From: Saccharothrix sp. ALI-22-I
GTDB lineage: Bacteria > Actinomycetota > Actinomycetes > Mycobacteriales > Pseudonocardiaceae
Assembly: GCF_001984175.1 (NCBI RefSeq)
Contig: NZ_MTQP01000054.1
Coordinates: forward strand, 124,001 to 188,000
Direction: 5' to 3'
Length of the DNA: 64,000 nucleotides
Position 1 is the first letter of the stretch. Each line of letters starts with the position of its first letter. Under the pieces are notes generated by a model. That model did not search any database. It saw nothing but the letters and a program-made list of their open reading frames with translations, and was not told where the DNA came from. A program made the position numbers and the translations under genes. Positions 1 through 8,403 of the stretch are shown here, piece after piece.

Positions 1-615
1 GGCGAGGACTTCGAGGCCGCGCACCCGGGTGTGGAGGTCGTGTTCAACTTCGGCGGCAGTTCCGCGTTGGCCCAGCAGATCAACCAGGGTGCGCCGGCGG
101 ACGTGTTCGCCTCCGCCGCGCCAGCCAACATGACGCAGGTCGGCGACGCGGGCGGGATCTCCGGCGCGGCGGTCACGTTCGCCCGCAACCGGTTGGAGAT
201 CGCGGTGCCCAAGGGCAACCCGGCGGGCATCACCGGGCTGGCGGACTTCGGTGACGCCGACGCCAAGATCGCGTTGTGCGCGGAGCAGGTGCCGTGCGGG
301 GCGGCGGCGAAGCGGGCGTTCGAGGCGGCCGGGGTCACGGCGAGGCCGGACACGTTGGAGCAGGACGTGAAGGCCGTGCTGACCAAGGTGCGGCTCGGCG
401 AGGTGGACGCCGCCTTGGTGTACCGGACGGATGTGCGGTCCACGGGCGAGGTCGAGGGCATCGAGTTCCCCGAGGCCGACCGGACGGTCAACGACTACCC
501 GATCGCGCCGCTGGCCAAGGCGCGCAACGCGGCCGGTGCCCGGGCGTTCATCGACCACGTCCGGTCCGACCGGGGCCGGGCCGTGCTCGCCGAAGCCGGG
601 TTCGACACGCCGTGA
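1..615 (+). CDS. modA: Molybdate ABC transporter substrate-binding protein ModA (5' end missing)
   Basis: The reading frame is open from base 1, so the signal peptide and first strands lie outside the window; 204 codons remain before the TGA. The visible part carries the ModA-type stretch SSALAQQINQGAPADVF near its start and the DVKAVLTKVRLGEVDAALVYRTDV segment split over 361-450, typical of periplasmic molybdate/tungstate binding proteins. It would capture molybdate outside the membrane and hand it to ModB. Its stop codon overlaps the GTG start of modB, so the two are translationally coupled. Identification rests on family pattern and on the modBC context. Confidence 0.92.
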   Translation, partial: GEDFEAAHPGVEVVFNFGGSSALAQQINQGAPADVFASAAPANMTQVGDAGGISGAAVTFARNRLEIAVPKGNPAGITGLADFGDADAKIALCAEQVPCGAAAKRAFEAAGVTARPDTLEQDVKAVLTKVRLGEVDAALVYRTDVRSTGEVEGIEFPEADRTVNDYPIAPLAKARNAAGARAFIDHVRSDRGRAVLAEAGFDTP

Positions 616-1418
616 CGTCCGCCCGCCGTCGGACCCGGGGTCGACTGCCGGTGGTCCTGGTGCTGCCGGCCGTCGTCGGACTCGCGTTCCTGCTCGTCCC
701 GCTGGTCGGGCTGCTGGTGCGCGCACCGTGGGACACGCTGCCCGAGCAGCTGTTCAGCTCTTCGGTCGGCGAGGCGCTGCGGTTGTCGCTGGTGTGCGCG
801 AGTCTGGCGACGGTGGTGTGCCTGGTGCTGGGCGTGCCGTTGGCGTGGCTGTTGGCGCGCGGTGACGTGCCGGGGCGTGGTGTGCTGCGGGCGTTGGTGA
901 CGGTGCCGCTCGTGCTGCCGCCCGTGGTGGGCGGGGTGGCGTTGCTGTTCGTGTTGGGCCGGCGCGGGTTGGTCGGGCAGTACCTCGACGCGTGGTTCGG
1001 GATCTCGTTGCCGTTCACCACGGCGGGGGTGGTGTTGGCGGAGGCGTTCGTGGCCATGCCGTTCCTGGTCATCTCGGTGGAGGGCGCGTTGCGGGCCGCC
1101 GACCCGCGGTACGAGGAGGCCGCCGCGACCCTCGGCGCCTCGCGGTGGTTGGCGTTCCGGCGGGTCACGTTGCCGTCGATCCTGCCGGGCGTGGTGGCGG
1201 GCACGGTGTTGTGCTGGGCGCGGGCGTTGGGCGAGTTCGGGGCGACCATCACGTTCGCGGGCAACTTCCCCGGTGAGACGACCACCATGCCGCTGGCCGT
1301 GTACCTGGCCCTGGAGACCGATCCGGACGCGGCGATCGTGCTCAGTGTCGTGCTGCTGCTGGTGTCGGTCGGTGTGCTGGCCGCGTTGCGCGACCGTTGG
1401 ATCAGTGGTCCGTCATGA
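612..1418 (+). CDS. modB: Molybdate ABC transporter permease ModB
   Basis: 268 residues. The GTG start at 612 overlaps the modA stop (GTGA); an upstream reading in the same frame runs inside modA and is not credible. Five to six hydrophobic segments are visible, with the ABC-permease EAA-type loop around EEAAATLGASRWLAFRRVTLP (about residues 175-195) that contacts the ATPase. It forms the membrane channel for molybdate. The ATGA overlap with modC at 1415-1418 completes a tight three-gene operon. Confidence 0.94.
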   Translation: MTSARRRTRGRLPVVLVLPAVVGLAFLLVPLVGLLVRAPWDTLPEQLFSSSVGEALRLSLVCASLATVVCLVLGVPLAWLLARGDVPGRGVLRALVTVPLVLPPVVGGVALLFVLGRRGLVGQYLDAWFGISLPFTTAGVVLAEAFVAMPFLVISVEGALRAADPRYEEAAATLGASRWLAFRRVTLPSILPGVVAGTVLCWARALGEFGATITFAGNFPGETTTMPLAVYLALETDPDAAIVLSVVLLLVSVGVLAALRDRWISGPS

Positions 1419-2464
1419 CGTTGCACGCGGATCTGCGGGTCGGTCGTGCCGGGTTCGTCCTGGCCGCGGAGGTGACCGTCGAGCCGGGCGAGGTCGTCGC
1501 GCTGCTCGGCCCGAACGGCGCGGGCAAGACCACGGCGCTGCGCGCGCTCGCCGGGCTGTTGCCGTTGAGCGGCGGGCACATCCGGGTGGGCGGGCAGACG
1601 TGGGACGCGCCACCGGAGGTGTTCCGGCCCGCCGAGCGGCGCCCGATCGGGGTGGTGTTCCAGGACTACCTGCTCTTCGCGCACCTGTCCGCCTTGGAGA
1701 ACGTGGCGTTCGGGCTGCGTGCGCGCGGTACCGGGCGGGCGGCGGCGCGGGAGGAGGCGGCCCGGTGGCTGGACCGGGTCGGGTTGGCGGCGCACGCCAA
1801 GGCCAAGCCGCGTACGTTGTCCGGTGGGCAAGCGCAGCGCGTCGCCCTGGCCCGCGCGCTCGCGACCAGCCCGGAACTCCTGCTGCTCGACGAGCCGCTG
1901 GCCGCCCTGGACGCGGCGACCCGGTTGCACGTGCGCGCCGAACTCGGCCACCACCTGCGCGACTACCCCGGCCACACGCTGCTGGTCACGCACGACCCGT
2001 TGGACGCGATGGTGCTGGCCGACCGGCTGGTGGTGCTGGAGCACGGCCGGGTCGTGCAGGAGGGCACGCCGACCGAGGTGGCACGTCGTCCGCGGACCTC
2101 CTACGTCGCCGACCTGGTCGGCCTCAACCTCTACCGCGGCACCGCGCACGGGACGGCCGTCTCGCTGGACGCCGGTGGCACGTTGACCATCGCCACTCCG
2201 GCGTCCGGGCCGGTGCACGTCGTCTTCCCGCCCACCGCCGTGAGCCTGCACCCGGAGCACCCGACCGGCAGCCCGCGCAACGCGTGGCGGGTCACGGTGG
2301 CCGGGATCGAGCGGCACGCCCACACCACCCGCGTGCGGCTGGACGGCGTGCCGCCCGTGCTGGCCGACATCACCACCGCGACCGTCGCCGACCTGCGGCT
2401 CCAACCGGGTGACGAGCTGTGGGCTGCGGTCAAGGCCACCGAGGTGCACGCCTATCCGTCCTAG
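1415..2464 (+). CDS. modC: Molybdate ABC transporter ATP-binding protein ModC
   Basis: 349 residues from the ATG at 1415 (ATGA overlap with modB). Walker A GPNGAGKTT, Q-loop in VVFQDYLLFAHLS, signature LSGGQAQRVALARAL, Walker B LLLLDEPLAALDA and switch His in LLVTHDPLDAM are all intact. The last about 70 residues form a TOBE/Mop-like extension typical of ModC. It powers molybdate import together with ModB. It is the last gene of the operon; a 9-bp inverted repeat follows 30 bases after the stop. Confidence 0.95.
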   Translation: MTLHADLRVGRAGFVLAAEVTVEPGEVVALLGPNGAGKTTALRALAGLLPLSGGHIRVGGQTWDAPPEVFRPAERRPIGVVFQDYLLFAHLSALENVAFGLRARGTGRAAAREEAARWLDRVGLAAHAKAKPRTLSGGQAQRVALARALATSPELLLLDEPLAALDAATRLHVRAELGHHLRDYPGHTLLVTHDPLDAMVLADRLVVLEHGRVVQEGTPTEVARRPRTSYVADLVGLNLYRGTAHGTAVSLDAGGTLTIATPASGPVHVVFPPTAVSLHPEHPTGSPRNAWRVTVAGIERHAHTTRVRLDGVPPVLADITTATVADLRLQPGDELWAAVKATEVHAYPS

Positions 2465-2495
2465 CTGTGACTGTCCAACCACCCTTTTGACCTCT

Positions 2496-2526
2496 CTGAG
2501 CTGCGCTGCTTGACAGTGCAGCTCAG
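2496..2526. repeat. Perfect 9-bp inverted repeat between modC and the oxidoreductase gene
   Basis: CTGAGCTGC (2496-2504) is the exact reverse complement of GCAGCTCAG (2518-2526), separated by 13 bases that contain the TTGACA of a candidate -35 box. No U-tract follows, so a classical terminator is less likely than an operator or a structured leader. Confidence 0.5.
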
Positions 2527-2538
2527 TGGGTGTTCACT
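2510..2538 (+). promoter_or_regulatory. Candidate sigma-70 promoter of the oxidoreductase gene
   Basis: A consensus TTGACA lies at 2510-2515; 17 bases downstream is TTCACT (2533-2538), a weak -10. The predicted start of transcription would fall just before or within the dyad at 2550-2567. Confidence 0.35.
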
Positions 2539-2549
2539 TCGCCAAGTAA

Positions 2550-2567
2550 TGAGTGACTAACCACTCA
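2550..2567. promoter_or_regulatory. Dyad operator candidate upstream of the oxidoreductase gene
   Basis: TGAGTG (2550-2555) and CACTCA (2562-2567) form a perfect 6-bp inverted repeat around ACTAAC; the central TA is also symmetric. Size and spacing resemble TetR-family operators, but no regulator gene is adjacent. Confidence 0.45.
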
Positions 2568-2582
2568 CAGATGGAGGAAGAG

Positions 2583-3620
2583 ATGAGCGAGTCGTCCACC
2601 GAGCAGGTGCTGGAGATCGTGCTACCGGGCGCGGTCGAGCCCGACGGTCTGGAACTGCGCCACCGTGAACGTCCCGTCCCCGGTTCGGGGCAGGCGCTGG
2701 TGCGGGTGGAGGCGACCGGGGTGTCGTTCGCCGAGCAGCAGATGCGCCGGGCCAAGTACTACGACCAGCCCGCGTTCCCGTTCGTGCCCGGCTACGACCT
2801 GGTCGGCACGGTCGCGGCGGTCGGTGCCGGCGTGGACCCGGCGCTGGTCGGCCGGCGGTTCGCGGCGCTGACCAAGATCGGCGGCTGGACGAGCCACGCG
2901 CTGGTCGAGGCGGCCGACCTGGTGCCGGTGCCCGACGGCGTCGACCCGGCCGAGGCGGAGACGGTCGTGGTCAACGGCATCACGGCGTGGCAGATGCTGC
3001 ACGGTATCGCGAAGGTCACCGCGGGTCAGACCGTGCTGGTGCACGGCGCGAACGGCGGCGTCGGCTCCACCCTGGTGCAGCTTGCCCGCCTGGCCGGAGC
3101 ACGTGTCATCGGCACCGCCTCGCCCCGCAACCACGACACGGTCCGCACCCTGGGCGCCACCCCGATCGACTACCGTGCCGCCGACCTGCCCACCAAGGTG
3201 CGCGAACTGGCGCCCGATGGCGTGGACGCGGTGTTCGACCACGTCGGCGGCCCCGGCATCGTCGACTCCTACCGGTTGCTCGCGCCGCGCGGCACGCTCG
3301 TCGCCTACGGCACCGCCTCCACCCGTGATCAGGCGGGCTCGTCGCAGCTGCCGGTGCTGAAGCTGTTCGGCCGCCTGCTGTGGTGGAACGCGCTGCCCAA
3401 CGGCCACACCGCCCGGTTCTACAACATCTGGGCCGGCAGGCGCGGCGCGGCGAAGTTCCGCGCCCGCCTGGCCGACGACCTGGGCGCGGTGTTCGCGCTG
3501 CTGGCCGAGGGCCGGCTGCGCCCGCAGGTCGCCGCCCGCGTGCCGCTGGAGCAGGTCGCCGACGCCGTACGGCTGGCCGAGTCGGGCACGGTCACCGGCA
3601 AAGTCGTCCTGGTTCCGTGA
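2583..3620 (+). CDS. Zinc-independent medium-chain dehydrogenase, quinone-oxidoreductase type
   Basis: 345 residues from the ATG at 2583, chosen because GGAGGAAG lies just upstream; earlier in-frame GTG (2553) and ATG (2571) codons lie inside the dyad and the ribosome site. The fold is MDR: an N-terminal GroES-like domain with ATGVSFAEQQMRRAKYY, then a Rossmann domain with the NADPH motif GANGGVGSTLVQLAR at about residue 155. Zinc ligands are absent, as in NADPH:quinone or enone reductases. The substrate is unknown. It is monocistronic and probably controlled through the dyad 16 bases upstream of the start. Confidence 0.9.
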   Translation: MSESSTEQVLEIVLPGAVEPDGLELRHRERPVPGSGQALVRVEATGVSFAEQQMRRAKYYDQPAFPFVPGYDLVGTVAAVGAGVDPALVGRRFAALTKIGGWTSHALVEAADLVPVPDGVDPAEAETVVVNGITAWQMLHGIAKVTAGQTVLVHGANGGVGSTLVQLARLAGARVIGTASPRNHDTVRTLGATPIDYRAADLPTKVRELAPDGVDAVFDHVGGPGIVDSYRLLAPRGTLVAYGTASTRDQAGSSQLPVLKLFGRLLWWNALPNGHTARFYNIWAGRRGAAKFRARLADDLGAVFALLAEGRLRPQVAARVPLEQVADAVRLAESGTVTGKVVLVP

Positions 3621-3666
3621 TCCGCTCGCCCGCCGACGACGACGTCATGTGCTCCGGGTTCGGCGG

Positions 3667-5403
3667 TCAGAGTCGGTTCGGGGCTTGGATGCCCAGCAGG
3701 GTCAGGCCGAGGACCAGTACGCGGGACGTGAGCTGGGCCAGCGCCAGGCGCGACGTGCGGGTGCGGTCGTCCGGGGCGTCCACGACCCGGCACTTCTCGT
3801 AGAAGGTGGAGAACACGACCGCCGTCTCGTACAGGTAGGTGCACAGCTTGTGCGGCGCGTACTCCTCGGTCGCGACGGCCAGGGCGGCGGGCAGTTGGAG
3901 GATCTTCACCGCCAGCGCGCGTTCGGCGGCGTCGCCCAACGCCACCGGCGTGCCGGGCTCCGCCTCCCGTCCGACGCGGCGGACCACCGACAGCGCGCGG
4001 GCGTTGGCGTACTGGAGGTACACGGAGGTGTTGCCTTCCATGGCCAGCATCCGGTCCCAGGCGAAGACGTAGTCCTTCTCCCGGTCACCGGACAGGTCCG
4101 CGTACTTGACCGCGCCGATGCCGACCGCGCGCGCCACCTCCTCCTGCCACGCGGAGTCCTGTTTGGACCGTTCGGTCACCGCCTTGGCGGCCCGGTCCAC
4201 CGCCTCGTGCAGCAGGTCGACCAGCTTCACCGACCCGCCCGCCCGGGTGCGCAGGACCTTGCCGTCCTCGCCGAGGATCGAGCCGAACCCGATGTGCACG
4301 GCCCGGTGCCCGTCGTCGAGCCAGCCGGCGGCGCGGGCGGTGGCGAACACCATCCGGAAGTGCTCCGCCTGCGGCGTCCCGACCACGTACAGCAGGTCGG
4401 TGGCGCCGCGCTCACGGGTCCAGTACCGGGCGGTGGCCAGGTCGGTGCTGGCGTAGCCGTACCCGCCGTCGCTCTTGCGCACGATCAGCGGCAGCGGTTC
4501 GCCCTCGCGGTTGGTGAACCCCGGCGGGAACACGCACAGCGCGCCACCGCTGACAGACGTGAGGCCCTTGGCCTCCAGTTCCTCCACGACATCGGCCAGG
4601 AACGGGTTGTAGAAGCTCTCGCCGTAGTAGTCGTCGGCGGTCAGCTTCACGCCCAGCATGTCGTACACCGCGGCGAAGTGCCGTTCGGACTCCGCGACCA
4701 GTCCCCGCCACAGCGCCAACGTGGTCTCGTCGCCGCTCTGCAACGCCACCACGCGCAGCCGGGCCCGGTCGGCGAACGCCGGGTCGGCGTCGAACTTCTT
4801 GCGCGCTTCCTGGTAGAAGCCGTTGAGGTCGCTGATCGTGTGGTCGGCGGACGTCCAACCCTGGTCGATCAGGTGCTCGATGAGCATGCCGAAGGGCGTG
4901 CCCCAGTCGCCGAGGTGGTTGTGCCGGACGACCTCGTGGCCCGCGTACTCCAGCAGCCGGACCACCGCGTCGCCAATGATGGAGGACCGCAGGTGGCCGA
5001 CGTGCATCTCCTTGGCCACGTTGGGGCTGCCGTAGTCGATGGCGTACCGCTTGGGCTCGGCCGTCGGCACGCCCAGCCGCTCGTCGCCGAGCAGTCCGGA
5101 GATCCGCTCCTGCAGCCACTCCCGGCGCAGGGTGAATTCGACGAATCCGGGGCCGGCCACCTCGGGCGGCTCGACCATGTCGGCGGCGTGCAGGTGCTCG
5201 ACGATCGCGGTCGCGACGTCACGGGGCGGGCGACCGAGTTTCCTGGCCAGGCTCATGGCCACGTTGCACTGGTAGTCCGCCCTTCGGCCGGGGGCGGAGG
5301 GTCGGATCAGCGCCTCGACCGGGGTGATGTCCACGTCGAGCGCCACTTTCAGCGCGTTGGCCACCCGTGCGCCGAGCTCCAGCCCGACATCCCCATCCAG
5401 CAC
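3667..5403 (-). CDS. argS: Arginyl-tRNA synthetase
   Basis: 578 residues. It charges tRNA-Arg with arginine in the cytoplasm. The class I signature HIGH appears as HVGHLRS inside the ArgRS-specific SPNVAKEMHVGHLRSSIIG; an N-terminal Add1-type domain and a C-terminal DALR anticodon-binding domain (from about residue 440, ending GIQAPNRL) are present, and length is normal. The start is a GTG at 5403 with GGAGGG six bases upstream. It stands alone rather than beside lysA/hom/thr genes, where many actinobacterial argS genes lie, so it may be a second copy; this cannot be settled here. Confidence 0.96.
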   Translation of the reverse strand: MLDGDVGLELGARVANALKVALDVDITPVEALIRPSAPGRRADYQCNVAMSLARKLGRPPRDVATAIVEHLHAADMVEPPEVAGPGFVEFTLRREWLQERISGLLGDERLGVPTAEPKRYAIDYGSPNVAKEMHVGHLRSSIIGDAVVRLLEYAGHEVVRHNHLGDWGTPFGMLIEHLIDQGWTSADHTISDLNGFYQEARKKFDADPAFADRARLRVVALQSGDETTLALWRGLVAESERHFAAVYDMLGVKLTADDYYGESFYNPFLADVVEELEAKGLTSVSGGALCVFPPGFTNREGEPLPLIVRKSDGGYGYASTDLATARYWTRERGATDLLYVVGTPQAEHFRMVFATARAAGWLDDGHRAVHIGFGSILGEDGKVLRTRAGGSVKLVDLLHEAVDRAAKAVTERSKQDSAWQEEVARAVGIGAVKYADLSGDREKDYVFAWDRMLAMEGNTSVYLQYANARALSVVRRVGREAEPGTPVALGDAAERALAVKILQLPAALAVATEEYAPHKLCTYLYETAVVFSTFYEKCRVVDAPDDRTRTSRLALAQLTSRVLVLGLTLLGIQAPNRL

Positions 5404-5645
5404 CGATCACCCTCCGTTGCACTCTGTGACGTTCGGGTGATTGTGGAGCAGGACGCACGTCGGCGCGAACGAGTTTCGGTGGGCACGGTGAGCTGCCCCC
5501 ACCAGTGACGAGCCCGCCGAGCCGCCACCGACGCCAACATCAACACCACCGCGCACAACCGTGTTCGAACGCCAAGGCCGCCCAGCGACGCACCGCCGAA
5601 TCCACGAACCCGTCGACGACCTTGAGCGAGCCGGGGACGGAGAGA

Positions 5646-6830
5646 CTATTGGCGGGTGACAACGGGCCATGCACCTGTGGTCACCGTGCGGAGGAGCCAT
5701 TCCAGCGGTCCGTAGCGGTGACTGCGGAGCCACAGCGCGCTGAGTGCGAGCTGGACTGCGTAAATGCCGACGACGAGCCCGGCGACTGCGCTGTAGGACA
5801 GCGTGCCCACCAGGCCGAGCCCGTACGCGGTGAAGACAACGCCCAAGATGGCCGATTGCAGGATGTAGTTCGACAGCGCGACGCGGCCTGCCGGGGCGAA
5901 CACGGCTGCGGCGCGGGTGTCGAACAGGCGCAGTAGCGCGGCGATGTACCCACCGGCGAGTAGTGGAGCGGTGAGGATGCTGACTCCGATCGCGAGGGTC
6001 TCGGCACCGCTCCCGGTGTGATTCACCGCGATGTGGGCGTAGAAACCGGCCCCGACGAGCCCGACGGGCAAGCCGGCACGCAGCAGCCACGACCACAGTG
6101 CCCGGTAACGCCAAGGTTCGGCGAGCACCTGCCGCTTGCCTGCCGCGAACCCGAGCAGAAACATCGCCAGGGTACTGGGAGCCTGCACGAACACGACGAG
6201 TTCGAGCGTGCCGGGCAGCTGTCGCAGGTGCTCAGCGACGACCGTCTCGGGGGTTCCCTGATAGGCGGCCACCGTTTCGGCGACCCGTGCGGACACCATG
6301 GTGGCGTCGATCGGGGTGCGGGTGAGCATGTCGAGGACGCCCAGCAGAGTCCACAGCGCGCCGCTGGCGAGAAGCAGGCTCACCGCCAGCCAGACCGCGC
6401 GCCTCGGGGAGATGCCGCGCAGCGCCAGCAGGACGAGGCCGAGCACGGCATAGGTGGTGAGGATGTCGCCGTGGAACAGCAGTACGGCGTGTGCGGCGCC
6501 GATCACCGCGAGCCCGATGTGCCGCCGCAGCATCCGCGGCCAGAAAGCGGCGCCCCTGCGTGCGGCGGCATCCATCTGCAGCGTGAAGCTGTAGCCGAAG
6601 AGGAAGGAGAACAGCAGGTAGAACTTGGTCTCGAAGAACATCGAGACGATCCACTGGATCGCCGGATCGCGTGCCGGGTCGGCGATGCCGGAGACGTAGT
6701 AACCGGTCGCGAACGCCCACACGTTGACAGCGAGGATGCCGAACAGTGCGAACCCGCGCAGCGCGTCCAACCGCACGAGGCGGGACTGAGTAGACAGGCG
6801 GGGCTGAGTAGACACAGACATGCCTTTCAT
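5646..6830 (-). CDS. DUF418 (YeiB-type) polytopic membrane protein
   Basis: About 394 residues from the ATG at 6830; a second ATG at 6821 is almost as good. The motif RLDALRGFALFGILAVNV opens the first transmembrane helix, FYLLFSFLFGYSF follows, and about ten hydrophobic segments run to a DUF418 C-terminal domain ending in LWLRSHRYGPLEWLLR. Such proteins are inner-membrane proteins of largely unknown role, related to acyltransferase-3-like membrane proteins. It is divergent from the TetR gene at 6900, with a palindrome between them, so it is the probable target of that regulator. Confidence 0.9.
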   Translation of the reverse strand: MKGMSVSTQPRLSTQSRLVRLDALRGFALFGILAVNVWAFATGYYVSGIADPARDPAIQWIVSMFFETKFYLLFSFLFGYSFTLQMDAAARRGAAFWPRMLRRHIGLAVIGAAHAVLLFHGDILTTYAVLGLVLLALRGISPRRAVWLAVSLLLASGALWTLLGVLDMLTRTPIDATMVSARVAETVAAYQGTPETVVAEHLRQLPGTLELVVFVQAPSTLAMFLLGFAAGKRQVLAEPWRYRALWSWLLRAGLPVGLVGAGFYAHIAVNHTGSGAETLAIGVSILTAPLLAGGYIAALLRLFDTRAAAVFAPAGRVALSNYILQSAILGVVFTAYGLGLVGTLSYSAVAGLVVGIYAVQLALSALWLRSHRYGPLEWLLRTVTTGAWPVVTRQ

Positions 6831-6832
6831 AT

Positions 6833-6846
6833 ACCGAGTAGTCGGT
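6833..6846. promoter_or_regulatory. TetR-type operator between DUF418 gene and tetR
   Basis: ACCGA (6833-6837) and TCGGT (6842-6846) form a perfect inverted repeat with a 4-base spacer, three bases upstream of the ATG at 6830. AT-rich -10-like sequences lie beside it on both strands (TAATAT at 6848-6853 on +, TATTAG in the same patch on -). The TetR protein encoded from 6900 is the natural ligand of this site. Confidence 0.6.
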
Positions 6847-6899
6847 CTAATATTGGGGACCGTGACCTCCGCCGTCAACCCCCTGGTTGAATCGGGCCC

Positions 6900-7508
6900 A
6901 TGCGCACCGTTGACCCAGCCAAGCGCGAGGCGAAGCGACTCCAGATCCTGGAGGCCGCGGCGCGATGCTTCGCGCGCAAGGGGTTCGGCCAGACCCGCAC
7001 CGCCGACATCTGCGCCGAGGCGGGGATGAGCCCGGGCAACCTGTTCTACTACTTCGGCAGCAAGCAGGACATCTTCGCCGCGGTCGTCGAACAGGACGGC
7101 GCCGACACCGAGGCACTGTTCGCCGACCTGTCAGCCGCCGAGCCATGGGACGCGCTGACAAAATTCTTCGACCTGGTGATCGCCCTGGCCGCGGACGCGG
7201 AATACGCCCGGCTCACCCTTGAGATCTCCGCCCAAGCCCACCGCGACGAACGGATCGCGGCACTGGTCGCGACCAATGACCAGTTGGTGCGGTCCGGCCT
7301 GGCCGACTTGGTCGACCGGGCGACCGAGGCAGGCCGGATCGACCCCGGGCTGGACCCGACCACGACCGCCACCTGGCTCGCCGCCCTGGTGGACGGCTTG
7401 TTCAACCGCGTCGCGGTGGACGCGAGTTTCGTACCGAAGCGCGAACGCGAGACACTGCAACTGGTCCTCACCCGACTTCTGCGCCATGCGGTCCAAGTCG
7501 AATCCTGA
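6900..7508 (+). CDS. TetR/AcrR family transcriptional regulator
   Basis: 202 residues. The N-terminal helix-turn-helix spans about residues 12-58 (TRTADICAEAGMSPGNLFYYF is the recognition region, followed by GSKQDIF). The C-terminal ligand domain has the fold of TetR_C families and ends with many short helices. It probably represses itself and the divergent DUF418 gene through the palindrome at 6833-6846. The ligand is unknown. The start ATG at 6900 has no clear ribosome site. Confidence 0.92.
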   Translation: MRTVDPAKREAKRLQILEAAARCFARKGFGQTRTADICAEAGMSPGNLFYYFGSKQDIFAAVVEQDGADTEALFADLSAAEPWDALTKFFDLVIALAADAEYARLTLEISAQAHRDERIAALVATNDQLVRSGLADLVDRATEAGRIDPGLDPTTTATWLAALVDGLFNRVAVDASFVPKRERETLQLVLTRLLRHAVQVES

Positions 7509-7659
7509 CGTTCCAGTGGCAGTGGCCGCGTCCAGTACAGGTTGCCGACCGCCGCACCACCGGCAACGGCGAACAGCAACGTCACCCCGCGAGGATGGCC
7601 GGGGTGTCTGCGGTCATCGGGTGAGCCGGGGGAACAGGCGCTGTGCGTTGTCCGTCGTC

Positions 7660-8229
7660 AGCGACCGCCAAGTGGCGCCGTCGGCCGGCGGTGCGGCGGC
7701 GTCGACGGCGGCGGCGGCGGCGACCGGAACGCTTCCCCCATTCGTGGTCGTGGACGGCGCGGGTGTCGAGGTCGAGCCTGTGACCCGCTACCTGCGCGAC
7801 TTGGCGTTGAGCGACATGAGTCCGCTGACCAGCCGCAGTTACGGCTATGACCTGCCGCGCTGGTTCCCTCAGCGGAAGCGGAAGCGGACGCGGGCAGGTG
7901 GGACACCGCCCGGAGTGGCGAACCTCCGCACGGGTAAGCCGGCGCCGGCCACGGGCTACGCTCCCCGCACGATCAACCACTGCCTCAGCGCCGTGTACGG
8001 CTTCTATGCCTTCCACGAGCACTTCGGCCGGGGGTCGGTGGTCAACCCGGTGCCGTCCTCCCGTGCCCGCAGGCTCGCGTTGGCGCACCGCAGCCCGATC
8101 GAGACGCAGCGGCAGTTCAAGCGGGCGCGTCTGCGGCAGCGGGTGGCGGACGCGACGCCCAGGGCCATCCCCGACGCGATGTGGGACGAGTTGTACGCGG
8201 CGATGACCTGCGACCGGGACCGGGCGTTG
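7660..8229 (+). pseudogene. Relic of a tyrosine recombinase/integrase (N-terminal part, internally deleted)
   Basis: About 190 codons resemble the SAM-like N-terminal domain of actinobacterial phage-type integrases: RYLRDLALSDMSPLTSRSYGYDL, then after an apparent in-frame loss of about 30 codons (around 7861) APRTINHCLSAVYGFYAFHEHF and ARLRQRVADATPRAIPDAMWDELY given here in pieces. Similarity stops at CDRDRAL (8229), before the catalytic domain with its Arg-His-Arg-Tyr residues. No good start codon is present. It is a dead fragment of a once mobile or phage-related gene, part of the debris cluster to 9392. Confidence 0.6.
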
Positions 8230-8262
8230 CCCTCGCGCGACTCGCCGCCCAACACCACGAGA

Positions 8263-8403
8263 TCACTGGAACACCGCCTGGTCACCGGCGACGCGGTCGC
8301 CGAGATCACCCGGCTCAAGGCCGAGGACGGCGGCCCGATGGGCATCGGCGGCGCAACGCTCGCCGGGGCGGCCATGCAGGCCGGGCTGATCGACGAGTAC
8401 CAG
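8263..8403 (+). pseudogene. Fragment of a RibD C-terminal/dihydrofolate-reductase-like gene
   Basis: Forty-odd codons continuing in the same frame as the integrase relic read LVTGDAVAEITRLKAEDGG, then GIGGATLAGAAMQAGLIDEY, which is the NADPH-binding middle section of RibD/DHFR-like reductases. Both ends are missing: it abuts integrase sequence on the left and antisense antiporter sequence on the right at about 8404. It cannot make a functional enzyme. Confidence 0.5.

Noticed and set aside
276-611. Upstream in-frame extension of modB
   Set aside because: It lies inside modA in another frame, and the GTG at 612 overlaps the modA stop as expected for the operon.
548-2482. Long open frame on the minus strand across the mod operon
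   Set aside because: Composition is arginine- and proline-rich with no family pattern; it is the mirror of real genes in very GC-rich DNA.
2496-2526. Rho-independent terminator for modABC
   Set aside because: The stem is good but no T-run follows, and the loop contains the next promoter's -35, so an operator role is preferred.
3649-5508. Long plus-strand frame opposite argS
   Set aside because: argS is unmistakable on the minus strand; the opposite frame is a shadow.
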